In this document: positions 15,017-28,033 of the stretch, one piece after another
Position numbering within the stretch: position 1 is the stretch's first letter
Layout: each line of letters opens with the position of its first letter
Assembly: GCA_003993805.1 (NCBI GenBank)
Contig: RSEF01000012.1
Location: forward strand, 8,552,065-8,616,064
Length of the DNA stretch: 64,000 bases
Direction: 5' to 3'
Source: Himantopus leucocephalus
Taxonomy: Eukaryota > Chordata > Aves > Charadriiformes > Recurvirostridae
Notes under the pieces: generated by a model
Told to the model about the DNA's origin: nothing
Seen by the model: only the letters and a program-made list of their open reading frames with translations
The model's database searches: none
Position numbers and translations under genes: made by a program

Positions 15017-17387
15017 GTAGGGCTTACTTGCAGTAGAATACCAAAACTTGCTACCTTACACAACAATATGTATCCAGTCTTAAGACAGTGGGACTAGTGA
15101 ATAAAGCTGTACTCTGGGAAAAAGAAAACTTGGATGTTATTCCTGATTTGTTTTTTGCTATTTTTTGAATGATTTTAGAAAAATCAATTTTATCCTTTAT
15201 TCCTATTTTTCCTCTTCTTTGTAAAATACTTGAAGGTAAACTGAGGAAGAGCTGGATGATAATTTAGAGAATATTTTCAGGACTCCACTTTGCTTCCTCT
15301 TTCTCTGAACACTTGCACATAAAAGAAAATATTTTGGTTATTGTTCTGAAATTCCAACTTACTTAAAAAATGTCAGCATAAATATAGTCCTACGCTTGTA
15401 TCTGATACCAAGCAGTTTCTGAGTCAACAGGATCGCAAAATGACTGAAGAAATAATGGCAATTCTGTGATGCTTAATTTCTTTCTGTCAGAATTACTGAT
15501 TTGAAAATGCTCATTTAAAGTGGAACTGGCATTAGTCTAACTTTTGTAATGGAGATTGCATTTTATCTAGTGGTTTTTTGCTTTATTAAAATCTATTATT
15601 AAAATAGATTATGCAAGCATATACTCTGTTGCTGCATTATACACGTTTAACTTATATCACAGAATCAATAGATTTGGAAGAAAGTACTCTATATAAAGCA
15701 AACTTAAAGATATAGTAAGCTTTGGAGCAAACCAGCTATTTTTGGCTCATTCAGCTAAATATAGCTATTTTGCTCAGTAATTGGTAAGGGTAAACACAAC
15801 ACTGCCATCTTACATGCATGAGATCAGTAAGGTGGAACTTCTATTTTGGATGAATTCGCATTGCAGATCAATCAGCTGTGCATGCTGTGCAATTATGGTT
15901 TTACTGTATAGCATGATCACCTTCGAAAAATTAAGTTTGGTTCATGCTGTCTTTGGGGAAAGTATTTGGAGAAGAGCAGTGTAACTGGATGAAGAAAACG
16001 CCGGATGCTTTTTCCCTGTTGTCTATACCCTGTTTGTCTGAGTGATGTCCCCGGTCCCATTGGCTCTACGCAAAAAGAATTTGATTCAATTTTACTGCTT
16101 GCTTAAGTAACAAGACTGGGTGTCTCCTGAACTCACTTTTGCTCTGTGCGTCAGGCTCCTTCCCTTGTAAGTCATTCCATATGTTTATTGTATGTGTCAA
16201 ATTGTTCAAACTGTTATTTCTAGATTGTTTTATTTAAGATTTATTTTTAAACTGGCAAATACAAATTCAGTGAGGCTGCCTCTGTGTGGACCAGTGTTGA
16301 CACCCTGTGGCTAACTAGATTAAATCACAGATGAGTATTTAATAGGGATATCCTATGGGACATCTCTCAGACTTTATCTACTGCCTGAATACAGTAGTCT
16401 CATAGCTGAACTGTGTATTAACTGTGCAGCGTGTTCCTGCTCTCATTTCCTCAAGGGTATATGTGAAAATAGTGCAATAATATATTGAATAACAACTGAA
16501 TTTTATGGCTACTTTTCCTTACCCTGATTCAGTACCTTTTAACTACTTATATGCTAAAGTAAGAGCAGGTTGCCAAGTGTACAAAAGCATTATGTGATAC
16601 GTGGTGAAAGTGTCTTTTAAACAGTCATAAAATCAATGTTCTATTCATTGACCATTCCAAACATTCAGTTACAAAATCTTTAAATCTTTTTTATTGCTGT
16701 TGGTGACATGGCATTTCTCTGGAAATTTATTTTATATCTTATGTCTTTATGTCTGTCTTTACATTAAGCGCAGTGCTTCAACCTTAAAACATAGCAGTAA
16801 ATTCAGAGTAGCACCATTGAACGCAAAAACTTTAATAGACTGGGAGTAAGGTGTACTTTAAGCACTGATAAGAATATGGATTTTTAATAACATCCATTTG
16901 CCTTTTGCTGTAGATTTAGGACATCATGTGAAAATATAATGCCTTGTTATTATTTTATTTTCATTATTTAGCTGGCTTTAAAAAAGCATCTACCACTCCA
17001 AGTACTTCTTTATCGTTCTTTAAGGAAACTCCCTAAGTGAAGCCAAGGAATAAAGAAAACCTCAGAATAACTTCACCATTCATGAAGTCAAAGACTGAAT
17101 TTTTGCCAGTACAGTTAGTATGTTCATCAAATAGTCACGAATAGGAAATCATACCCTCTTCAGGCACTCAAATAAAATGATGGTCCTTATAGCGTAACCT
17201 CAGGGGCTGTTTCACATTAAGTAGTGCAGTTTTTTGCACAAGTAAGAGAACACTTCTTAATGCTTTCTCTTCTTCCCTGTTCCTCTTTCTTCCCCCCAAC
17301 CTTCATGCACTCACACTGCCTGCTGCCCAGCACACATCATGCTGCCCAGCACAAAGGAAGGGTAAGAGGGAATCTTTCAAGTAGGCG

Positions 17388-17618
17388 GGTGCCAAGCCAT
17401 TTAAGACTTTGTAGATGAAAACTAACACTTTCAGTTTCACTGAGAAGTTGGCAGACAGCCAGTGCAGGTCATGGAGTATTGGTGTTAAGATCTCTGTCTA
17501 AAATATACGACTTAATAAATGGGTTGCTGCCCTTTGCATTAGCTCAGATTTCCCCTTGCATCAGCGCTGGAGTTGCCTCGTGTTGAGCACATTGCAGTAA
17601 TTAGCCCAAGAGGACACT
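17388..17618 (-). mobile_element. Ancient L2-like LINE relic (RT C-terminal part)
   Basis: Read on the - strand, one frame gives HDLHWLSANFSVKLKVL, followed closely by YKVLNGLAP. This matches the conserved block near the end of L2-type LINE reverse transcriptases (typically LHWLPV..R..FKVL...YKALNGLAP). Further upstream on the same strand, near 17560-17610, are remnants resembling the preceding block: NYCNVL in place of DYCNVLY, and LMQRAAT in place of LVQNAAA. Frameshifts and stops separate these pieces, so the copy is old and inactive. L2-like relics of this age are known in amniote genomes including birds. The family assignment rests on the protein motif, and the exact subfamily cannot be given. 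Confidence 0.75.
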
Positions 17619-19147
17619 TTAGACTAAATTCTTACCTAATTTTACACCCTCTATGGTGCCAGTCATCCCAGTGTATATGGTATGTAAATCAGAACAGAGT
17701 TACGCTATTAGTTGTTGACACTTGGCACCATTTTGAGCTGTCTTTTCTGTATAACTTTACTAACCAGAAACCTTCCCCTCTTCCTTTAATAAATTGTACG
17801 TCAGCTGTTTGTGGGCATTTTACTCACTGATGCTATATGACTTATGTTATCCATTAAGAGTAATTACTAGATCTATTAAAACTTCCATGATATCAATTTT
17901 TTTTTATGATTTAAAGGAATACTGAAAAATAACAATGTATTTTCTTGGGTTAACAGAGGGGTTTTGTGGTAGCATATTTTTGGCAAATAGCTAGTTGAGC
18001 CTTTTGTTCTCCTTCTCTCTCCATGGGTAATTCACTGCACCAGTCCTTGAAGGTAAAATTAATTTAATAAGGTCCATTTGATATTTCTCCGTTCACTTTA
18101 AATCCATAAGACTGGGCAGAAAGCTGCTCCCATGTAGTGCTCCATGGGTCCCTGCCACCCCCCAAACTATCCTCCCACTTTAAATAACACCATAGTCCAA
18201 AACACTCCATCACTTCAAATTTATGCAACCCGTGCTGCTTTCACTGTACTGAAGATTTTTCTTATGGTTTTGAGGGAGAACAGGTCTGCCTTGCTAGCTT
18301 CCCACCCTATCTCCCTTTAACCTCTCAAATCTCTTTGCCTAGTTTCAAGTTTCATTACAAATGCTTTGACCAGCTCTACTCGTTGCCAGTTTTAGACTTT
18401 TGCATTCCAGTTATTATATTCACTTGGGAATAAAAGCTTGATGTGCTATAAATTTACTTTTCTTTTACAAGAAACAGAATATAGTTCTTTGGAAGTTAAT
18501 CTATTGTCCCCGTTCATCTGATAACCTTTGGGCTGTTTTTTTCTTTAAGAAAGTGAGTGAAAACATATTTCAGTGTTCTTGTAGCAAAGTATTTTAGTAT
18601 AAGAAACCAAAGTTAGGCATTTACTCTATTTCAGTATATTCCTACAAGCAAGGAATTCTGAGACATAGCCTTTAGAAATTTTTAGACAAAGGACAACTCA
18701 TTTAACCAAAACACAATGTGAGTTCTCTTCTAAAGTTGGTTTTGTTTTTTTTTTTTTACAATGGGAAAATGTATTTCTTTTCTCTTCAAGTGTGTTACTC
18801 TTCATAATCCTCCATAAAACTTGAAAGTGTCAGTCACTTAGATAATTGAAAACACATAATAAACTTAAGACTTATATAGTTGTTAAATTAGCCACTGAGT
18901 ACATTTAAGGACAAAAAATTTATAGTAAAAATCTTTTTTCCCAAGTCTTTTTTGCTTCTAATTATGCTATAAGAAAAAAAAAAAAGATTTTACAGTTAGT
19001 GAGGTTAAAATATTCTCTTCTGTTTAGTCTTTCATCTTGAGTTTTGAGAAGATGAACTACCATGTTTATCATACTTATTTTGACCTTAACCTTTTTTTAA
19101 TGAAAGAGACTTAAAATGTCCCAGCTGGCACGTCTCCCACTGTTGTG

Positions 19148-19191
19148 AAAAAAAAAGAAAAAAGAAAAAAGAAAAAAAAGAAGAAAGAAAA
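19148..19191. repeat. Purine-rich (A)nG low-complexity tract
   Basis: Repeated A4-8G units on the + strand with no pyrimidine across about 40 bases. It may be the decayed tail of a retroposed sequence, but I see no recognisable element next to it. Confidence 0.75.
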
Positions 19192-20930
19192 CCTTGAGTA
19201 GTTCTTCCTGTGCAGTAGTCCTGGCAGAATGAATAAAACCTAATAATGTATTAGGCGGAGAGTCAGTAATGCTGTTATTTGGAGGTGGAATTTGAGAGGT
19301 GTCTCGCCCCAGTTTCTTATAAAACTTATGCAGGAACGGTGTAGAGAAAAAACTGTCAGAAAATGTATTAATAATTATAAAAAAGCATTAAAACATCCTC
19401 CTCCTGTTTTACATTTATTGCTTTACGTCAATAAATACAAGCCCCACAATCGTAATAACATCTTTACAACTTTTCATGTAAGGTAGTGTGGCTCACTTGA
19501 ATGTTTATGCACCAGACCATTAAGTGTGAACTAGGACAGTCCCTGTGATTTTAGTGGAACTTACAAAATGTGTACCAGCTAGAGATCTGGTTTAAGGAGC
19601 CTTATGTAAACCTCTGTACCTCATCCATAAAAGTATACTTAAATTACAGATGAGAATTGGCTCTGAGCATATGTTCTCGTAGTATCAAAAGGACATCACT
19701 ACACAGAAGTTAGCAGATTCTACTTTGGTGCAAAAGTATTGCAGTACAGAGATTCTTTTTTCTTTTTTTATCAGTTTATGATTGTATTTTCACAGCCTGT
19801 GTTGTGTAAAATATAAAGGAGATGAGTTATATTTATTTTACAGTCTATATCAGATGTCTATATTGAATGTTGTCTGAGAGAGTGCCTCTGAATGGAGAAC
19901 ACCTTGCTCCAGATCACTTCCAGACAGATGTGGGAACCAGCGTAAGGCTGCCCAGATAACAGTAATATTTGATGAGGGTCAAAGATGAGAAATAATCGAG
20001 TGCCTTGGGTTTTATTCTTGTGAAAATCATTCTGTTCTGTTACTCAGAACTTACATTATATGCTTTTACTTTTTGGCAGTTGCTGCAGTTACAGAAGTGC
20101 AAATATCACTTTTTGCTTTAGAACAAAGGAAGAATCAAGCAGACGTACAATGTAGCCTATGAATAATGTTTAGAAGAATAAGTTTTTGCAACTTCTTATA
20201 GGAGTACTTCACCTAAAAGCTGTTAATAGCTACCCACACTAGCTGTGTATAAAACCTGCATATGTTGCTGGTTGTATTATATGCTGAAATAGAATTTTAT
20301 CTGGATAAAAAGTTCTGTTCTCATCTTAGTGCTTGAAAGAGTTCTTCCTGACTCCATTAAAATTATCCGTGCTTTATAGCAAGTGTTACTGCTAATTAGT
20401 GCAGTAGAAAGTTTTTGAAAGCCACACTTCTGTCTTATCAAATATACGACCTTGTGCATTGATGTAGCATGATGATGTAATGTGGACTTTACTCAATGTG
20501 TTCAGAAGCCCTGGGTAGTTCCTTTGGATTTTTTGTGGTGTCAGTATTTCAGCTGTTCAGCTCTAGTATCTCAGCTTTTCTGACATTTCATTCAAAGCCT
20601 AAAAATAGGAAAAGTTTATAATGTTTTCTTCTAATAGGACTAAAGTCCTTTAATTTATATGACACGCTTGAAGTTTTGTTCAGTTGTGTCAATGACGTGG
20701 AAGGAGCCATGACTTCTCTCAGTCTTGTGGCGTTAGCCTGCTAAGCCTATTTTGACCTGATACACTACTGTAAGAGAGGGCCAAATAGTTCTGGGTAGGA
20801 GAGAGATTCAAGATTTGTACCTTAGCTAGTTTATTATTCTTAGCAAAAATCGTAAAATGTTGATGGAGTGAGATTGGCAGATTTGTTCTTTTTGAATGAT
20901 CTGAAGTAATTACAGGTTAATATTCAGAAA

Positions 20931-20976
20931 CTGTTATATTTTGTTGTCAACTGTTATATTTTGTTATATTTTGGTG
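20931..20976. repeat. Small tandem repeat, CTGTTATATTTTG unit
   Basis: CTGTTATATTTTGTTGTCAA is followed directly by a second CTGTTATATTTTG and then a TTATATTTTGGTGTCA variant. This is a local duplication of about 20 bases with one partial extra unit. Confidence 0.65.
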
Positions 20977-21090
20977 TCAGGTAGCATTATTTTTTAATCC
21001 AGTGCCTTCCAAATAAGGAAAAAAAAGAAAAAAACCCTAAATAAATGAAATATAATTATCTAAAAGTATCTACGTGAAAGCTGTCAATGT

Positions 21091-21459
21091 CCTGATAACT
21101 TGAAAAAAATTTCTGAGTATGAAAGAAATATAGCGTATTTAAGCATTAGATTTTCATTATCATATAAGTAGAAATCCTAATTTATTTTTCTCTTTGTGAT
21201 GCTATTGCATAAGGGATAGATAATGGTAGAATGATGTTTAAAAGCTTGATTATGGTGGCATTATGTAACAGTCNCCTGATAACTTGAAAAAAATTTCTCA
21301 GAGTATGAAAGAAATATAGTGTATTTAAGCATTAGATGTTCATTATCATATAAGTAGGAATCCTAATTTATTTTTCTCCTTGTGATGCTATTGCATAAGG
21401 GATAGATAATGGTAAAATGATGTTTAAAAGCTTGATTATGGTGGCATTATGTAACAGTC
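21091..21459. repeat. Near-identical direct repeat around a single N (probable assembly duplication)
   Basis: The segment 21091-21273 is repeated at 21275-21459 with only an N at 21274 between the copies. Both run from CCTGATAACTTG to GTAACAGTC. By eye they differ by about five substitutions and one 2-base indel. A tandem duplication whose copies meet exactly at an N is what results when two contig ends that overlap, from two haplotypes or noisy read ends, are placed side by side rather than merged. A real tandem duplication is possible but less likely. Confidence 0.8.
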
Positions 21460-22917
21460 ACTTTTCAACACAGTTATAGTGTTTCAATTTGCAAATTTTA
21501 CATACTAAAAAAAAATCAGTCTAGCAAGCTGCAAACTTTTAAAGACTTTAAATCTGCCAAATTATAGCCACTTATTTTTGCCTGACATATTTTCAGCCTA
21601 GACCCACATAGGGGCTGCCAAACTTGTTTCTTTTCATTACCTGTTCTATGTCTGGCTCGAAGTTTAGATTTTAGAAAATGGAAAAAAGCTGTTTGTGAAA
21701 TCACAAGGCTCTTGAGCTCTTAGTTTCCTCTTAGTATCAACGTTTATTTATTTAGGTTTGGGCTGGGTTTCAAAAGATTGAAATTGGAAACAGAGAAGGT
21801 GACTCTGAATACCATTTATCTGTATGTAAGCGAACATTCAATGTACATTTAATTTAAAAAATTGCTGTTTCCTACAAGAGGGAGATATTTTTCACATTGT
21901 TAAAACATTTTTAGAGGTCACTAGGTGGTCATGTCACCAGCAGGGAGTTTTTGTTTGGCAGGCTGCATTAGCAGTTAGTAACAAATGCCTCCCATGATTC
22001 TGTGTTCAAAAGGGGTTGCTTTGCAAGTAACAAATACTTACAACCTGAGAACTGAAGTATAAAAAGTAGTGACAGGGGAAAATGTTTGGAAATGTAAAAC
22101 AGCATCTTTAGTGGCCAAATTGGAGTGTTTAGGGAGTTGAAGATTACATATCTACCTTATATTTGAGCTTGGAGTTTACAGAAGCAATAATATTTTCACT
22201 ACTGCAGTTGTCTCATAATTTCTAGTTAGTTAAGAACTGTAAATTTGCAGCTTACAGAAGTCCTTGGTTTGGGATGTAATTAACATTTTCAATATAATTG
22301 TCATCAGATCCTTCACACTCCTTTTAATTTTTGTTTCCTGATGTGGTATTTGCATATTTGATGAATGTCTATAAATATTCTGACTTAATTTTCTACAGAG
22401 TTTAAATGTTTTAAAAAGTAAGAAGAATTAAACTGAGTAACACCAACTGTGTACAAAATGTTTGGCCAAATCTACACTCTGAGAGAACGGAAGCCGTGTT
22501 TGAGAGAACTTCTTTGTAATCTCTTAACACGTTGTCTTTGTTGATTGAGATATGATGTGTAAACATTTGCTAGTTGGAGTACAATGGAAGTCTTAATGTT
22601 TGGAAAGTAAAAGTACTGTGAGTTGGACTGAAAATATCAATTTGTTATATATGTAATAAAATTCATTTATAAACAGATGTTATTAGTAGCTGGAACAGTG
22701 ATTTCTTCCTTTAACCATAGAGTTCACTTTTTTCTGGTAAATGTAACACAGAAGTTCTGATTATTCCAATTTAGGCCCATAGCATCCCACCATGCAAAAG
22801 AAAACAGGGAGGGGCTCCAGAAGAAGGTAGTGCCTGTGGTGATCCTCATCTGAAGCAACTGCTTGACTTTCTTTCTTAGGATTGCGTTGACTCACACCTA
22901 AGCTCTGACCCTGAGAC

Positions 22918-23172
22918 TCATCCTGTTCCATTGCCAAAATCTCCACAATCCCGAAGCTTTGTGTGGTCAGACGCCCTTGACAGGATGGCTATATTTTCAT
23001 TTAAAGTGACTGTGTCCAGAGTGAGGCCTTCTTTGTAGGAGTGTCTGTTGTTGGACTCATAGCCTGCCCACTTGTGTTTCATATGAGGTATACCTTCTAT
23101 GGAGAGTCTGCAAGGGATGGACAAAGCCAGAACCAGGATGAATTGGACACATAAGGTCTTTTCCTTTGGCAT
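22918..23172 (-). pseudogene. Unknown 84-codon ORF with signal-peptide-like N terminus
   Basis: The first residues are MPKEKTLC followed by a hydrophobic stretch (VQFILVLALSIPC) ending in small and polar residues, the usual layout of a cleavable signal peptide: charged, hydrophobic, then a C/R boundary. The rest (about residues 25-84) is polar, with several H, K, N and D and no motif I know. The start has a purine at -3. The frame closes at a TGA, while a different frame remains open for about 50 more codons past it, which is compatible with a frameshifted longer product. It is on the strand opposite ERC2. It may be a broken gene, part of a retroelement, or an accidental ORF, and I cannot tell which. 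Confidence 0.3.
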
Positions 23173-23314
23173 CTCAAAATACTTGTTCTCTTAAAACAAA
23201 GCTTTGCACTTCTCAAAGGGAGCCTCTTGTTGATGGACAGTGCTGAAAGTATGAGAACCAAGAATAGCTCTCAGCTACGGCAGGATGAGATCGGTGTGCA
23301 ATCCCATCAACTCA

Positions 23315-23322
23315 CCTTTATA
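23315..23322 (-). promoter_or_regulatory. TATA-like box ahead of the 22918-23172 ORF
   Basis: On the - strand the sequence is AAGTATAAAGGTGAG, containing TATAAAGG. A start site about 30 bases downstream (near 23288) would leave a leader of about 115 nt before the ATG at 23172. Such boxes occur by chance in AT-rich DNA, so this is only suggestive. Confidence 0.25.
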
Positions 23323-26300
23323 CTTAACTTCCACAGGAAGGAAACTCTAGAATATAAGATAGAAGAGAGCTGCTGTGCCCTCTGATCCTGTGACCTTGTA
23401 AAAACCAGGCCTCCACTCTGGATGAGCTGAAGAATAATGTGCGCCAGCTGTGCAGTCTAGATGTAGCATTGGGAACCAAGACTCTTTGACCAAAAAAAAG
23501 CACTTGGAAAGGCACATTAGTCCAATTAATACCACATGGTGACCTTATGAGGACTAGAGTCCTTGGGGTCCCTTTTCGGAATTAGACCTGGACCAAATCT
23601 AGCAGCTGGATTTTGTTTACACTAGAGGGTTGCTGTGGTTTAGTTAGCTATACTATTGCTTCTCTGTATTGAATAGGAAAAGCCCAGGCCTGGAATTCTC
23701 AATATCTCTATTTTATTACACTCAGAAGACACATTCTGATAATTTTTCTGGGGATTCTTGGCAGGATCAATATGAAACTTAATCCTTACCTCAAGCTCTG
23801 CTGTACTAGATTAGCTCGTGTATGGTTAGGGCTAGAGAAGATACAGAAGAGTGTTATCTCAAGTCAATGGGCCAGTGGTATATCAAGCAAGAAGCAAAGG
23901 ACTTCTGTTTCTCATGTGTGTGTTACTTGGTTGCTCTAAAGCCTGCCAGCAAGCTCTCTTATTTCCTGTATTATTACGGGCATTCTGCTCAATCAGGAGA
24001 TGTTGACCTTGTGTGACTCCTGAGAGGTATGGTTATGTTTATCTTCATTATTGTCAGCTATAATCATGCAATACCTGGAAGCTGTGACTTTCTGCTGGGT
24101 AATGGCACAGTCTGTGACTAATAAGATTTACTTAAAATATTTTCTTGAGTACGGTTTCCTAAAAGTGATCTTAGCTGTTTGGAATAAGCAGTATTTACCC
24201 AGTACAAGAGTTCCAAGGCCCTTTGTAGGGTTCTCACCGTTTTAGTTCCTGTGCAAAAGGGATCTGTGGGATATTTTGAATGTTTTTCAAAAACTTTTCT
24301 TTAATCATTAGGCTAAAGAATTTACAGCTTTTTAAAGAACTATGATTCTGTGTAGGCTTATATTGACACATCTACAGTATGAAATAATTTGTAACTTCAT
24401 GGGTTGTATTTGTATGTTAAAGAATAGTGTTTGAGCAGTTCACCATCAAGAAGATAATTAAAAATTCATCTATGAGATGGTAAATGTTGGTAAATGCTAT
24501 TTGTTCTTTTGGTAGCTAACATACATCTGCTTTTCTCCTCTTCTGTAGCAGCTGAGGTTTCATGGCTGGAATAAATTATTTTAAGGTGATTACTGTTAGA
24601 GCCATCTTTAGAAAATAAAGGCCACAGCTTTTTAACTAGAAAATTTTATTAACGTCTTTAACAAATCACCAGTGAGGTGCAGTAGTCATTGTCAATAATA
24701 ATTTCTTTGCTGACTTGGAAAAAGTCATATTTGCTGAGACTCTATTCTGCTACTTGAAAAACGAAGGCCTCTCTCAACAATACAAACATGGATGGAAAGA
24801 CTTCAAAAATTACTATCCATTCAGCACTCCAGGTCCAACAAAAATTCACTGGCTAACAGCATAGAATTTTGTTATAACCAGTAATAGTTACTCTACCTGT
24901 TGAAAAACTGAGGAAATATCTATTAGCGTTCCTCCCTTTATTATAATATGCATGTGTCTTATACGCTGTATTGATTTCAGACTAGAACAAATACTTTATT
25001 ATATGAGTGGCTGAGGCAGTGCCTTCTTAGAAAACATAAGAAATTATTTGTTTTGGAGGTATTGTCAACATATGTGAAATTCTGTTCCCATACACTACAC
25101 TGGTTTACTTTTCACTTAGGTAGTCAGCACTGATACGTTAAGTTCCTCGTTCTTCAGCTCTCTTGCTTCAAGCTAGTCTGCTTCCTGTAGATGTGAACTG
25201 AATATGTCAGCCTTTATAAACCTCATATGCACTCTGTTCCTCCCAAACAATTGTAGCTGTTAGTAATTGTTCATTACAAAGTAACTTCCACTAATGTTCA
25301 GAAGCATGGAAGTAATTTGGGGAGAAATATACTTTGTTCTTTTGTACTTGAATAATATGACTCTCTGCCTTAAGGATAAGCTTAAGTCAACCTTAACTAT
25401 GGAATCATGAGCAGTATTCACGTAGTATAGCTTTAAAATGAGCAGAACAACCAAGCCAATTATGTCTTTGCCAGGTTTTTAATACTTGAATGTAGTTTTT
25501 AATGTTTTAAATATTGTATTTATTAGATTTTTACATAGTGTTTCCTCCTCTTAAAAAATACATCAGTTCTTTATTAACCAAAGCATTGGTTTCTATTGTT
25601 ACATCAAAGTTTTTTGTAATGAATACAATAATAGCCTATATATGTTTCTCTTTTTGGAAGAATTAAGGCAAACAGAGCTAAATTTTCTTAGCATCTGATA
25701 CTGACCTGAATTTTTGATTTTATTTAATCTTTTATTCCGGAAACGATAACGTTGCATTCTCTCTTTTAGCATCTTTTTGGAAAGTTTTAGTGTTATTTTC
25801 TTATTTGGGGAAATACTGTTCTAGCCAGCTAACATGGTTCTCATATGCTTTAAAATTATTTCTGGAATACTGCGAATCTTTGTTGTATTTTGAGAGTCTG
25901 CATTTTCTTTTGTCTTGGACAGTGCATTCAACAGCATAGCTACCTGCAGAGTTGAGTTGTACTAATTAACTAGTTCTCTTTTGAGCGACAGGACAAAAAA
26001 AAAAAATCGTACAACTACTTTTGTAGTTCTGGCTTCTTTGAGCTGCTGAGGTGCTATTATTTCCTACCACCTGTACAGAATCTCTGCTCATTGCAGAAAT
26101 TAGCAGCTGTCGTTTCATTTCTCATAGCAATGGCATTTACTTCTATTAGCATTCCTCCTTCTAGTGACAGCTCATCTTAAAATGGATCGTATTATTTGTA
26201 TGAGTCACAAGGCCACCCGGATAGCAATTTAAGAGAGCATTTTCCATAGCAACTACTTCTTAGGCTCTTTCTGTCACGATTCTTTCCAGATGTGCTGTTG

Positions 26301-26755
26301 ATTCAGGTAATGTTCAAAATCTGGCTTAGAAACATCTTATTTTTTGGTTGTCTTGGATTCTAGAGCTCATCCAAGGTTATAGTAAGTGTACAATTTTGTA
26401 CGTAGTTTTAAAAAAGTAGATAAAGTCAACCATGGACACGTAGAGGCCCCAGAAAGTGTCCTCTATTTGATTCTAAGCAAACTTTTTTGTATGAATTGGC
26501 TGGTTATTATTTTTCCAAAAGCACTATTGATTTTTGTCACGCTTACTGTCCATGCCTTAGGTTTTGGAAGTAATTTATAGTTTTTGACTGTACCATAGCC
26601 ACTGTAGAAATTTAGCAATCTTGATTAATTTAAATGTTCTTGCAAACATACCTCTTGTAGAACTGTCCCTGGGGAAATCTGATTGTATGAATTTACTATC
26701 AGAACTGTCTGAGTACTTTCCAGTTTTCAGTGTTGAAACCTGCATTGCTTTTGAT

Positions 26756-26826
26756 TTTGGTTTGTTTTGTGGTTTTTTTTTGTTTGTTTGTTTGTTTGCT
26801 TGTTTTGTTTTGTGGCTTTTTTGTTG
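26756..26826. repeat. (TTTG)n microsatellite, imperfect
   Basis: TTTG and TTTTG units repeat with a few GGTTTT and GCTTG interruptions. The run gives a hydrophobic F/C/L-rich translation that is an artefact of the repeat. Confidence 0.8.
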
Positions 26827-28013
26827 TTATTTTAACTTGAGCAAATTTGGAGGGAGTTTGTCATCACTGTTGAATGTCAGATTTGAATTGGAAAATTGAA
26901 AATCGAAATGATTTGCATTCTGCATGATGCTTCTATACTGTGCTTTTATTTTTCCACTTTAATGTTCTTTTAAAGTACGAAATTTATGCCAGTATTAAAA
27001 TTCAATGTACTATAATATCTTCGCTTCCCCTTTGCCAAAAAGTGTCGTCCATCCTGATCTAAGTGTCAGGGTTTCCAATAGTAATCCCTTTTGATTCTTT
27101 CAGTCCCTTCTGATTTTGTTTGTTTGAGTGACTAATTTATCCTGTGATTTTGTGTAGCTCTTGTAATGTGTAGTACAGGTTTAAGTAGCTTGGCTGCCAA
27201 ATACTAAAGTCTCCTGTAGTTTTTGTTGACTTTTTAAAGAGTTCTTAAATTTTAGTAAGACCATAAACATCACTTTACGCAGTGTCCTGCAACAGATCTG
27301 TATATTTTTCTAAGATACAGCCATCAAAAGTTTGCAAAATAAGATCTAGATATTATTTTGAAGTTGTATTTTTGATTTTTTTTTTATTATTGATGGCTTT
27401 TCAGATTACTTCTCTATGTTTTCTAAAGCCCTATCTTAAAAATAGACTTTGCACACTGGACTCAATATATTGTGTTTCTAACAGAGAAGTCATTTGTATT
27501 CTCCCAATTAGTGAAATGTAATGAGGAGGAGAACTCTCAGGCTGTGCAAATCTTGCTGATGCAATGAGGTGGGAGGGAAACATTGCTAATTCCTGTAGTT
27601 TTCCATGAGATAGAAGCTGAAAGAGCAAGGAGAAAAATGTTCAATTCTTCATTAGGAGGAAAAGATTTGAAAATATATACAAGACCACTATACACAGTCC
27701 TGTTACTCCACTGTCACTTTGAAGATTACAGCAGTGCATTCATTGCCAACATATATGTGTCTAACTGATGAGTAAACTCAGCTGTATGCCATCTGGATGG
27801 ATCTCAGATCCTATGATTGATGGAGACATAACTGAATGGCTACACACAGAAGTGTCTGAAAGTCTAATGTCTTGTGACAGGGCCACAGCTTGGGCATACT
27901 TTTGACATGGATCTATTATTTTTTTTTTGCCCCTAAGTGTTCCTCAAAGATGAGCAAAAGGCTAGGAATGTCTCATCAGAAATTAAAAGATCTATGTATA
28001 ACTCCCCCCCCCC

Positions 28014-28033
28014 CCCCCCCCCCCNCCCCCCCC
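28014..28033. repeat. Poly(C) run containing an N (28025)
   Basis: Nineteen C and one N in a row. Long C homopolymers are rare in AT-rich introns and hard to sequence, so the true length is uncertain and the N probably marks a gap or a failed base call. Confidence 0.8.

Larger units (their letters stand above)
22740..23680 (-). other. Unrecognised GC-elevated block, possible old mobile element or lost gene
   Basis: This stretch is visibly richer in G+C than the surrounding intron and read on the - strand looks more structured. There is a TATA-like box at 23315-23322, a short 5' leader and a signal-peptide-like ORF at 22918-23172. A second ORF overlaps its end in another frame, covering roughly 22761-22930. 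I do not recognise the protein. The layout could be a long terminal repeat plus flanking sequence of a decayed endogenous element, a retrocopy of a small secreted-protein gene, or chance. I see no clear terminal repeats, poly(A) tail or target-site duplication that would settle it. Confidence 0.35.
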
